Shown: positions 1 to 7,513, counted from the first letter of the stretch. The stretch: 64,000 nt of DNA from Hippopus hippopus (GCA_946811185.2 OX328105.1:36640474-36704473); one strand, 5' to 3'. Notes: generated from the sequence alone by a model not told the origin. Numbers and translations: made by a program.

Positions 1-23
1 GAGAGAGAGAGAGGTGGTGGTAT

Positions 24-256
24 TTCATTTACCAGTACTTTGCACATTATTCCAAACCAATGGCTGCTTTCCTACATAACTGTTGTCGGGATAAAAACAT
101 TGTGAGTGATGAGAAATTAATGAATCTTGTCGCAATTACTGTCATCAAACCTCGGATAATAATTGCAACAGCTGGGAAATGGAACCTGTGAATCCCTAGT
201 TTCAGGCTTCGCACGTCATCAACTGAGCAACCAAGCTGAGAATTATGCAGATGAAA
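24..256 (-). mobile_element. S1 in U1: minus-strand SINE, tail truncated, box B decayed
   Basis: Starts at the conserved block (TTTACCAGTACTTTGCAC) and ends with the tRNA-like head (box A TTGCTCAGTTGA on the minus strand, about 218-230). Box B reads GGTTCCATTTCC, a decayed form of GGTTCGATTCCC seen in S12. GA1 abuts its 3' side. It is the paralogue of S8 (5666-5898). Other S1 positions are given in the unit maps. Confidence 0.78.
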
Positions 257-384
257 TATTTCTTTTGTAATTGATCGGATCTTAAAGGGAGCCATGTTAA
301 AGAAAATGAAAGTTATGAGCCCGATCTGACGACTTCAACATACTTTGAGTTATATCGCAAGCACCTACTTATGCTTTATTGGAG
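257..384. repeat. Linker between S1 and S2 (also between other SINE pairs)
   Basis: Contains GATCTTAAAGGGAGCCA, AAAATGAAAGTTATGAGCCC and GCAAGCACCTACTTATGC. Near-identical copies at 5899-6026 and 6563-6690, and a truncated one at 7514-7582. Its repetition shows that SINE plus flank was duplicated together. Confidence 0.8.
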
Positions 385-590
385 TTTCTTTTACCTGTAC
401 TTTGCTTTTAACCTTTCCCAAACCACTGTTTGCTTTCAAACGTAGATCATTTGAAACATTGTTCAACGATGAGAGAAGAATGAATCCTATCGCAATGAAC
501 TTAAACAATCCTGAAAAAGAAAATTAGAACAGCCGGGGAATCGAACTATACAACCTTGGGTTTTAAGTCTGGAACATTACTTTGCAGTTG
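385..590 (-). mobile_element. S2 in U1: minus-strand SINE, box A degenerate
   Basis: Conserved block at 385-440 (ACCTGTACTTTGC, CCAAACCACTGTTTGC), internal GAATGAATCCTATCGCAATG, then a minus-strand head with box B AGTTCGATTCCCC and a poor box A. It is closely related to S9 and S11. GA2 lies immediately upstream of its head. Confidence 0.75.
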
Positions 591-607
591 CTTTTAGTGA
601 TGTTGGC

Positions 608-660
<53 letters not shown>

Positions 661-673
661 AAGACAGAGAGAG
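608..673 (+). repeat. GA2 microsatellite with AAAG/ACAG interruptions (U1)
   Basis: Purine tract directly upstream of the S2 head (minus-strand sense). 63-64 bp in U4 and U7, 66 bp in U1, U2, U5 and U8, 68 bp in U3, U6 and U9, so it too is type-specific, with U1 showing the type B length. Confidence 0.9.
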
Positions 674-800
674 TATTTGATTTTGAAATGTTTACTTTAT
701 TCGTGGAGGGTTGTGATGTGCGAAAAGAAATCGTAACATTTTGTAAAGAAAAATGATGTACAGTTGTGTTGTGAATTGAAGGAAAAAAGCCTATTTTGAA
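674..800. repeat. Shared block following GA tracts (copy 1 in U1)
   Basis: A block of about 110 bp with TTTACTTTATTCGTGGAGGG, GATGTGCG, AACATTTTGTAAAG and GATGTACAGTTGTG. Related copies lie at 1642-1770, 1985-2075, 6288-6403 and 7234-7357 in U1. It has no tRNA-like motif or coding frame that I recognise; it marks the internal segmental duplications from which the unit was built. Confidence 0.75.
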
Positions 801-1373
801 GGAGGCAAGCATATCTCATGTTTAGGAATCCTTGACACAATTTGATTTTGTGAAGATGTGGTGAAAAGCAAAGAAGTATGTTGCTGAAGCCTACTTTTGA
901 AGTTGATCGATTCTTAGGGGGGACATTGATAAGGTAAACGAAAAATATGTTTATGGGTCATGTTTGCAAGACCTTGGAGAGGAAGATCTTGCTATAATGG
1001 GAGAAAATACTGGTGTCATATCCCCAAGCCTGTCCCCACATTATGGATACACTGGAAATGATAAGTGTGGATTTGATTGTTGTTTACTGATTTTTTTGGA
1101 AAGATTCAAAACTTAAATTTAAAAAAATTGGGAAAACTGTGGACAAGCAATTGGAAATACTGTGGACTAGCTGGAAATCGAGTAAAGAAATGGAATGATT
1201 TGAATGTAGGACAAAGATGTTTTCCTGAGTGTTGAAAAGTGAACTAAAATAGTATTGAGCAAAACTGTTTAAGTTTACAGCAGTTGTGAAGCTATTTAAT
1301 AATTGCTTGGATGATGATGATGATTAGGTTGGTAGTGCTACTGTAGATGTTGTAGCGGAGCAAGATTTCTTTG
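801..1373. other. Unrecognised single-copy-per-unit DNA
   Basis: AT-rich, with stops in all frames and no SINE motif. It contains two and a half short direct repeats (about 1129-1180: GGAAAACTGTGGACAAG, then GGAAATACTGTGGACTAG, then GGAAATCGAG) and a short (GAT)n at 1311-1325. Confidence 0.7.
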
Positions 1374-1589
1374 TTAGCCAAAGCTCTTGTAACAGTCTTT
1401 CCAAACCACTGGCTGGTTTTCAAAATAACTTTAGTCGATAGAATGATCGGTATTAAGCAAAGAATAAATCCTGCAACAACGAATATCATCGAACCTCGGA
1501 CAGAAATTGGTACAGCTTGGGGACCGAACCTGCGACCGTATAGGCTTTTAGCCATGTACTTTACCAACCAAGCTACTGGGCAAGGCAAT

Positions 1590-1590
<1 letters not shown>
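1374..1590 (-). mobile_element. S3 in U1: minus-strand SINE with tRNA-like head, tail missing
   Basis: Minus-strand head 1519-1585 contains box A TAGCTTGGTTGG (1564-1575) and box B GGTTCGGTCCC (1520-1530). The body ends in the conserved block near 1395-1425 (AAACCACTGGCTGG on the plus strand) and the 3' tail is absent. GA3 abuts its 5' end. Equivalent copies: 8991-9207, 15687-15903, 23002-23218, 30601-30817, 38197-38413, 45508-45724, 53107-53323, 59805-60021. A 98-residue minus-strand open frame through this copy is a by-product, not a gene. Confidence 0.8.

Positions 1591-1591
<1 letters not shown>

Positions 1592-1641
<50 letters not shown>
1592..1641 (+). repeat. GA3 pure (GA)n microsatellite (U1)
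   Basis: The most length-variable block of the unit: about 50, 36, 53, 30, 38, 44, 30, 38 and 49 bp in U1 to U9. It abuts the S3 head. Encoded Arg-Glu repeats are meaningless. Confidence 0.92.
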
Positions 1642-1644
<3 letters not shown>

Positions 1645-1785
1645 AGTGTATTTGATTATGACATGTTTACTTTAATCCTGAAGGGTTTTTATGTGCGAGA
1701 AGAAATTAAAACATTTTGCAAAGACAAATGATGTACAGTTGTGGATTGAAGGAAAAATAATATAAGCTTTTGGAAGGGGATAACT

Positions 1786-1920
1786 TTCTTTTACCAGTAC
1801 TTCGCACAATATTATTCCCAGTGGCACTGGCTGCATTCCTCACATAACCTCGTCGAAAGAATTATGAGGGCTGAGATAAGAATAAACCCTGTCGCAGTAA
1901 CTGTCATCAATTACATAGAG
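1786..1920 (-). mobile_element. S4 in U1: headless SINE fragment
   Basis: Has TTCTTTTACCAGTACTTCGC, CACTGGCTGCATTCC and CCTGTCGCAGTAACTGTCATC, but where the tRNA-like head should begin the sequence switches to a few 20-bp minisatellite motifs (about 1922-1992). S5 breaks at the same point. Confidence 0.75.
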
Positions 1921-2209
1921 CATATTCTCAGTCTAAGAGATTGTATCCTCAGTCCGTAGGTTTTACTTTCACATCGGGAGAAATATTTTCAGTCTGTATT
2001 TATTTATTCCTGGAGGGTTATGAGCGAGAAGACATTGTAACTTTTTGTAAAGAACAATGATGGAAAAAGTAAAATGTGTGAACACTATAGATTTTAATGG
2101 CCATGTGTTTAGAAATGTGCAGAAGTTAATTTTAAGGGACTCGATATTTTCTGGACAGTTTTGGATTCAATAAAAAAAGTTATAAGCTATTTGGGAGGAG
2201 ATGAGTACT

Positions 2210-2345
2210 TTCTTTTACCAGTACTTTGCACAATATTGTTCCCATTGGCACTTGCTGCTTTCTTTTTATGACTTCGTCAGAAGGATTATCAGCGCCGAGA
2301 TAAGAAGAAACCCTGTCGCAATAACTGTCATCAATTCCATAAAAC
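2210..2345 (-). mobile_element. S5 in U1: headless SINE fragment, paralogue of S4
   Basis: Begins with TTCTTTTACCAGTACTTTGC 424 bp after the equivalent point in S4 and ends in the same place, CTGTCATCAATT, before the long minisatellite. S4 and S5 with their preceding shared blocks form a local tandem duplication. Confidence 0.76.
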
Positions 2346-3935
2346 ATATTCACAGTCTTGGAGATTGTATCCTCAGTCCGCAGGTTGTACTTTCAAATGG
2401 GGAGAAATACATTTAGTGCGTAATACTGGTCCATTAGTCCTTACCATCGTCTTTAGTCTCATTTGACCCAATCTCAGTATGTACCCTGAATTCGTGAGAT
2501 AAACCCTTAGGCCATGAGCTGAGTCAACAAACGCTTGAGATTCAACCAGTTCCTTATTTCTTTACTTCATTAGGCTGCACTCTTAGTCAATGAGATAAAC
2601 CTTACCTGTGGAAATTATTCGATATGATTAACCACTTTTTGGTCCGTTGTATTTGTCTTTCTGTAAGATGTATCGTCGGTCTGTCAAATGTAAATGAAAG
2701 TCCAGACACTTGTTTTTACTTTGAATTAAACCAAATGCCGTACGTTAGCCCCTTCAGTCTGTTTGATTTACCTTTAGTCCAAGAGATGTACCTTCAGTCC
2801 GAGAAATATGTCTTCGTTTTGTTTGAGTCTTACACCTTCATCTTCGAGCTCTACATCGCTTGAAATTGCTTTTAAATAGGTCCTGAAACTGTATTTCCAC
2901 CTTCCTGTGACTGCGCGAGTTCCTAAGCCTGTACCCACAGTCGGCGACTTCATACCCCCAGCGCCTAAAACCAACCCTCAGGCCGTTACAAACATACTGA
3001 GTCCTTGAGATTGTATCCTCAGTTCGTGGAATGTTTCCTCAGTCTATTTCATGTCCTCTTAGACTTTGAAATCGTACCTATAGTCAGTTGAATGTACCCC
3101 CAGGCCCTGAACCACTGGCCTCACTCAAATGGTACCATTTGCACAGTTTGCCTATACACTCTTTTCCTGAAATGTACCCTAAATCTGTTAGCTGTAAGTT
3201 CAGAGAGTATCCTTAATGTAACTTTTCTTCCAGTCTTATAACATTAGTCAGCGCGTTGAGCCCAAAATTAGCAATAAAAACCCCAAGTCTATGAGATGCA
3301 CCTCAGTCACTCGAATACACCATAAGGCCCTAAAGCTGTGTTCTATCTTAAAATTTACCCGTTTTCAATTAGACTTTATCCCTTGCCCACTTGATGTGCC
3401 TACAGTTCGAAGATGTGTCCTTTGTCCATTGGTTATTGCAATAGCCCGTTTCATGTTCTCTTAGGAATTGAGATGGTAGCCTTAGTGAGTGAGATGTATC
3501 ATCAAGCTATAAACCTGTGTCGTTTCAGAGATTTTAGTCCCAACCTGTTAGCCTGACCCGCCAGTCGGTAAGATGTTCTTTTAGTTCCTTCTACTTTCTC
3601 TCAGGCGGTGAAATACATTCTCAGTTCGATGTTCCCTCAAACCTTGAAACAGTGTCCCTTCTATTATTTCAACCCAATGCCGTATGCCTGTATCTGTGGT
3701 AGGCTATATATTCTCTCAGTTCCACACAGATATACCCTCAGTATTTACAACTATGCCCTTTCTCCTATTTTAGGTCCAGGCGATTAGCTTGTTCTATCTG
3801 CTTCCTTCATATTTCAACCCAACTTAATTGAATGTACCCTCAGATGACGAACCCATGCCTGCACTGTTGTTTCACCGATAACTCTTTGGCCTCTACTTCT
3901 TCTTCATGATCTTAACCCTCAGTCTAAACGGTCTG
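2345..3935 (+). repeat. Degenerate 20-bp minisatellite in U1
   Basis: Reads as consecutive 20-21 bp motifs close to TCAGTCCGTGAGATGTACCC. At 2997-3117, for example, steps of 21, 20, 20, 22, 20 and 20 bp follow each other. Roughly 75-80 motifs, strongly diverged from one another. The distance from the S5 start to the CT domain is the same 1,740 bp in all nine units. No gene was found in it. Confidence 0.82.
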
Positions 3936-3966
3936 AAATAATGTATTCAACCTCATTTCACTGTCA

Positions 3967-4600
3967 TCTCTCTCTCTCTTCTTCATTTCTCTCTCTTTTT
4001 CATTTCTCTCTCTCTCTCTCTCTCGCTCTCTCTCTCGCTCTCGCTATTTCTGTCTCTCTATTTCTGTCTCTCTTCACCTCTCTCTCTCAATCTCATTCTG
4101 TCTGTCTATCTCTTTCCTTCTCTGTCTTTCTCTCTTTGTCTCTTACTCTCTATCTACTCCTTTCTGAACTCTTTGTCTTACTCTCTGCTCCTCATTCTTA
4201 TCTTCTCTCTACACTCTTTTCTACTGTCAGTCTCCCGCTGTCTCTCTCTCTCTCTCTCGCTGTCGCTCTCTATCTATCTCTCTCTCTTTCTTTCTCGCTT
4301 TCTGTCTTTCTCTCGCTCTCTATTTCTCTCTCTATCCCTCCCATTTCTCTTCCTCCTCTTCTTATATTTCTCCTCTTTCTATCTGTATCTCGCTGCCTCC
4401 TTTCACACAGTTTCTCTATCTCTGTTTTTCTCTCTCTTTCGCTATTCCACCATCTTCTGTCTCATTGTCTATCGTTCATTATTCTCTCACGTTCTCTCTG
4501 TCTGTCTTTCTGTCTCCCTTTATTCCTTTTTCCTTCCTGCAGACTTCTGTCTCTGTCCCTCTATCCATCTCTTTCGCCTTCTGTCCCTCTCTCTCTCTTT
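3967..4600 (+). repeat. CT-rich imperfect microsatellite, U1 (634 bp, type A)
   Basis: Almost pure pyrimidine on the plus strand: CT runs with interspersed TCTG, TCTA and TCGC variants. Open frames of 144-223 Ser/Leu-rich residues run through it in several frames; they are produced by the CT repeat and change reading frame between unit types through 2-bp length changes, so they are not genes. The tract interrupts the minisatellite, which resumes near 4735. Confidence 0.95.
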
Positions 4601-5060
4601 TGGCTGACTTGATATTGCATCTTTGGTCTCCTTGTTGTGTTTCTCACGTTTATAAGACGGTATTCTCGGACTATGATGTTTATCCTTTTCCTCCAAAAAT
4701 GTACTTCCTACAATAAATTTTGCTTCCTTTCCTTCATATCTTCCTCAGGCTGTATGATTGATGGTTTCTCAGTTGATATGATGCTCCCTCAGACCGTAAT
4801 TTTGATTGTTATCTGCTTTTAAATACATGTAGATTAAGAACTATGTAGAATTGTCCATTAGATCTTTTAGTATGAAATGTTAATGGTGTAACTGGCACAA
4901 TTGAGACATCCTGGCAAGATCTTACAAAATTATGTAATCACCCTGTGCATGTTTTACCTTAAGAATGCCAAAAAAGCCAAGGTTCCCACTTTATGATCAG
5001 AAGCAACTTGTTGATTGAAAATAATACATAAACATTCACGTAAGATTCTCCATATCATAT
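4601..5060. other. Minisatellite remnant and unrecognised DNA before S6
   Basis: About three 20-21 bp minisatellite motifs at 4735-4805 (TCAGGCTGTATGATTG, TCAGTTGATATGATGC, TCAGACCGTAATTTTG), showing that the CT tract lies inside the minisatellite domain. The rest (about 4806-5060) is AT-rich with no gene or repeat recognised. Confidence 0.68.
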
Positions 5061-5070
5061 TTATGCAGTA

Positions 5071-5389
5071 TTGATTCATTGATTGATTGCAGAGTGTTAA
5101 ACGCCGTTTACAACATTATTTCAGTTTATATAGCGGCGGCCAGTGCACTTATGTATTCTTTCCTGTAAATTCTTTTACCAGTATTACGCACAATATTCTT
5201 TCCAAGCCACTGGCTGCTTTCCCACATGACAATCGTGGAAACAATGGTCAACGTTGAGAGTGGAATGAATCGTATCGCATGGAATATCAGCAATCCTCGG
5301 AAAATAATTGGCCGAACCGGGAATGAAACCAGCGACCCCCCTGTTCTCAAGTCCTGTATGCTACCGACTGAGCTACCGAGGCTCGGCAA
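5071..5389 (-). mobile_element. S6 in U1: full-length minus-strand tRNA-derived SINE
   Basis: Read on the minus strand from 5389 to 5071 (319 bp). The tRNA-like head has box A TAGCTCAGTCGG (5364-5375) and a slightly diverged box B GGTTTCATTCCC (5319-5330). The body at 5171-5228 shares the conserved block of SINE L. The tail at 5071-5145 has GGCCGCCGCTATAT, then ACGGCGTTTAACAC, then CAATCAATCAATGAATC as terminal short repeats. TTATGCAGTA flanks both ends (5061-5070 and 5390-5399), a possible 10-bp target duplication. Caution: related bases also follow S1 and S10, so the right-hand copy may be part of a shared flank. It is the only minus-strand copy per unit that keeps head, body and tail, so it may be closest to the founder element. 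Confidence 0.86.
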
Positions 5390-5488
5390 TTATGCAGTAA
5401 CTCCACTCCGTATAATCACAAGGTCAATTGAGCAACTCGGGGGCATGACAGTTTTTTGATATTGTTTGTTTGTATGGTGTTTCTCGTA

Positions 5489-5612
5489 GTTTCAGCATAT
5501 TTCTGTCATATCACGGAGGCCAGTGCATCTACCATTGCCTTCCTGTGAGTCTTTATCCAGTGTTCCGCACAATATTATATCCACTGGCTTCTTTCTCACA
5601 TACTCAACGTCA
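5489..5612 (-). mobile_element. S7 in U1: partial minus-strand SINE (tail side and conserved block)
   Basis: Plus-strand ATCACGGAGGCCAGTGCATC and TTATCCAGTGTTCCGCAC match, with changes, the tail and body of S6 (GCGGCGGCCAGTGCAC, TTACCAGTATTACGCAC). It is cut at CTCAACGTC, where CATAAACATCGATCAGCAC and GA4 begin. Confidence 0.72.
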
Positions 5613-5623
5613 TAAACATCGAT

Positions 5624-5629
<6 letters not shown>

Positions 5630-5656
<27 letters not shown>
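5630..5656 (+). repeat. GA4 (GA)n microsatellite (U1)
   Basis: 27 bp in type A and 25 bp in types B and C, between CATCGATCAGCAC and CGGTGGTATTTC. Its paralogue GA1 sits at each unit start (for example 7601-7630) before GTGGTGGTATTTC. Confidence 0.9.
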
Positions 5657-5665
5657 CGGTGGTAT

Positions 5666-5898
5666 TTCATTTACCAGTACTTTGCACATTATTCCAAACC
5701 AATGGCTGCTTTCCTACATAACTGTTGTCGGGATAAAAACATTGTGAGTGATGAGAAATTAATGAATCTTGTCGCAATTACTGTCATCAAACCTCGGATA
5801 ATAATTGCAACAGCTGGGAAATGGAACCTGTGAATCCCTAGTTTCAGGCTTCGTACGTCATCAACTGAGCAACCAAGCTGAGAATTATGCAGATGAAA
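5666..5898 (-). mobile_element. S8 in U1: minus-strand SINE, paralogue of S1
   Basis: Nearly the same as S1, with GTACGTC where many S1 copies have GCACGTC. In U2 and U8 it is cut after ATCCC by the deletion. Confidence 0.77.
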
Positions 5899-6026
5899 TA
5901 TTTCTTTTGTAATTGATCAGATCTTAAAGGGAGCCATGTTAAAGAAAATGAAAGTTATGAGCCCGATCTGACGACTTCAACATAATTTGAGTTATATCGC
6001 AAGCACCTACTTATGCTTTATTGGAG

Positions 6027-6232
6027 TTTCTTTTACCTGTACTTTGCTTTTAACCTTTCCCAAACCACTGTTTGCTTTCAAACGTAGATCATTTGAAACA
6101 TTGTTCAACGATGAGAGAAGAATGAATCCTGTCGCCATGAACTTAAACAATCCTGAAAAAGAAAATTAGAATAGCCGGGGAATCGAACTATACAACCTTT
6201 GGTTATATGTCTGGAACATTACTTTGCTGCTG
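6027..6232 (-). mobile_element. S9 in U1: minus-strand SINE, paralogue of S2
   Basis: Differs from S2 by, for example, GTCGCCATG for ATCGCAATG and TTTGGTTATATG for TTGGGTTTTAAG. Absent in U2 and U8 because of the deletion. Confidence 0.75.
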
Positions 6233-6250
6233 CTTTTAGTGATGTTGGCT

Positions 6251-6252
6251 GA

Positions 6253-6287
<35 letters not shown>
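6251..6287 (+). repeat. GA5 (GA)n microsatellite with one ATAG (U1)
   Basis: 36-38 bp, upstream of the S9 head. Removed by the deletion in U2 and U8. Confidence 0.9.
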
Positions 6288-6405
6288 GATTTGATTTTGA
6301 AATATTTACTTTATTTCTGGAGGGTTGTAATTTGCGTGAAGAAATTGTAACATATTGTAAAGAAATATGATGTACAGTTATCTTGTGAATTGAAGGGGGG
6401 GAAAA

Positions 6406-6562
6406 ATGTGAGCGATGAGAAATGAATGAATCTTGTCGCAATGGCTGTCGTCAAACCTCGGATAAAAATTGCAACAGCTGGGGTATCGAACCTGTGAAGC
6501 CCTAGTTTCGGACCTCGTACGTCACCAACTGAGCAATTAAGCAGAGAATTATGCTGATGAAG
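6406..6562 (-). mobile_element. S10 in U1: SINE head-side fragment
   Basis: Lacks the conserved block; the fragment starts within the body and continues through a minus-strand head with good box B GGTTCGATACCCC. Box A is altered (TTGCTCAGTTGG; GAGCAATTAAG follows on the plus strand). Confidence 0.72.
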
Positions 6563-6727
6563 TTTTCTTTTGTAACTGATCAGATCTTAAAGGGAGCCAC
6601 ATTAACGAAAATGAAAGTTATGAGCCCGATCTGACGACTTCAACATAATTTGAGTTATATCGCAAGCACCTACTTATGCGTTATTGGAGTTTCTTTTTAC
6701 CGATATCTTGCTTTTAACCTTTCCCAA

Positions 6728-6999
6728 GCCCACCCGGGTGGCTCAGTGGTGAGCGTGTCGGACTCATGACCTGGTGGTTGTGAGTTCGATACCCGGTTGA
6801 GGCGAACCTTCTTTCCGGCGTATTTTCGCCTCTCACCTCTGCTGAAGCATGTGAGAAAAGTAGTCGGTGGCTTTGGAAAGAAAGTTGTGTTAGTACTGGT
6901 GTGAGAAAGCCAGGAAACACATGTGCGTCACCGACCGCCATGATATGACCTTAGCTGTTAAAGTGGCGTTAAACCCCAATACAACCAATACAACAACAT
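6728..6999 (+). mobile_element. SINE L: full-length plus-strand tRNA-derived SINE in U1
   Basis: A 272-bp non-autonomous retroelement with three modules. The head (6728-6805) is tRNA-like: box A TGGCTCAGTGG at 6739-6749 and box B GTTCGATAC at 6784-6792, the internal promoter of RNA polymerase III. The body (about 6848-6905) shares a conserved block with the minus-strand SINEs. The tail (about 6930-6999) has TGGCGTTAAACCCC followed by ACAACCAAT-like repeats, the part expected to be recognised by a partner LINE. The identical 12 bases AACCTTTCCCAA flank it (6716-6727 and 7000-7011) and occur once in units without the element, so this is a real insertion and not a segmental block. It has landed inside S11 in the opposite orientation. 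It encodes no protein. The assignment to a mollusc-type SINE is from memory of tail and body. Confidence 0.93.
6739..6792 (+). promoter_or_regulatory. Polymerase III internal promoter (box A/box B) of SINE L
   Basis: Box A TGGCTCAGTGG fits TRGYNNARNGG at 6739-6749. Box B GTTCGATAC fits GWTCRANNC exactly at 6784-6792. The spacing of about 35 bp between boxes is tRNA-like. Activity cannot be judged from sequence. Confidence 0.8.
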
Positions 7000-7206
7000 A
7001 ACCTTTCCCAAACCACTGTTTGCTTTCAAACGTAGATAATTTGAAACATTGTTGAACGATGAGAGAAGAATGAATCCTGTCGCAATGAATTTAATCCTGA
7101 AAAAGGAAATAAGATAAACCGGGGAATCGAACTATAGAACCTTGGGTTTTAAGTCTGGAACATTACTTTGCCGTTGCTTTTAGTGATATGTTTGCTGAGA
7201 GCAAGT

Positions 7207-7233
7207 GAGAGAGAGAGAGAGAGAGAGAGAGAG
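7207..7233 (+). repeat. GA6 (GA)n microsatellite (U1)
   Basis: 21-28 bp, upstream of the S11 head, followed by TGAGAAAGGATTTG. Type C copies contain AAAG. Confidence 0.9.
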
Positions 7234-7357
7234 TGAGAAAGGATTTGATTTTGAAATGTTTACTTTATTTCTGGAGGGTTGTTATGTGCATGAAGAAAAT
7301 GTAACATTTTGGAAAGAAAAATGATATACAGTTATGTTGTGAATTGAAGGGGGAAAA

Positions 7358-7513
7358 ATGTGAGCGACGAGAAATGAATGAATCTTGTCGCAATTACTGT
7401 CATCAAACCGCGGATAAAAATTACAAAAGCTGGGGAATCGAACCTGTGAACCCTAGTTTCAGGCTTCGCACGTCATCAACTGAGCAACCAAGCTAAGAAT
7501 TATGCTGATGAAG
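7358..7513 (-). mobile_element. S12 in U1: SINE head-side fragment with canonical box B
   Basis: Minus-strand box A TTGCTCAGTTGA (7476-7487) and box B GGTTCGATTCCC (7433-7444), the best-preserved promoter pair of the minus-strand family. Like S10 it lacks the conserved block and tail. Confidence 0.76.

Larger units (their letters stand above)
6691..7181 (-). mobile_element. S11 in U1: minus-strand SINE interrupted by SINE L
   Basis: Left part 6691-6727 and right part 7012-7181 join seamlessly when L and one target duplicate are removed, as seen intact in U3 (20996-21202) and U6 (43502-43708). L sits inside its conserved block, between CTTTCCCAA and ACCACTGTTTGC. Confidence 0.85.

Noticed and set aside
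1292..1588. Recurring minus-strand open frame of 98 codons across S3
   Set aside because: It runs through the tRNA-like head and body of a SINE. Its conservation follows from recent copying of the whole unit, not from selection on a protein.
1371..1655. Open frames ending in long Arg-Glu repeats
   Set aside because: The repeats are translated (GA)n. Their ends shift with microsatellite length in each unit.
2345..3935. CRISPR-like array because of the 20-bp periodicity
   Set aside because: There are no constant repeats separated by unique spacers; the motifs are contiguous and degenerate, and the DNA is eukaryotic.
3941..4612. Ser/Leu-rich open frames of 144-223 codons in the CT tract (and in every unit)
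   Set aside because: They exist in more than one frame, consist of CT-repeat translation, and change length with 2-bp differences between unit types. No initiation context, domain or codon constraint is seen.
5310..5389. A functional tRNA gene on the minus strand
   Set aside because: Box A and box B are present, but the box B region is diverged, a proper seven-base acceptor stem could not be paired by eye, and the sequence continues into a SINE body and tail.
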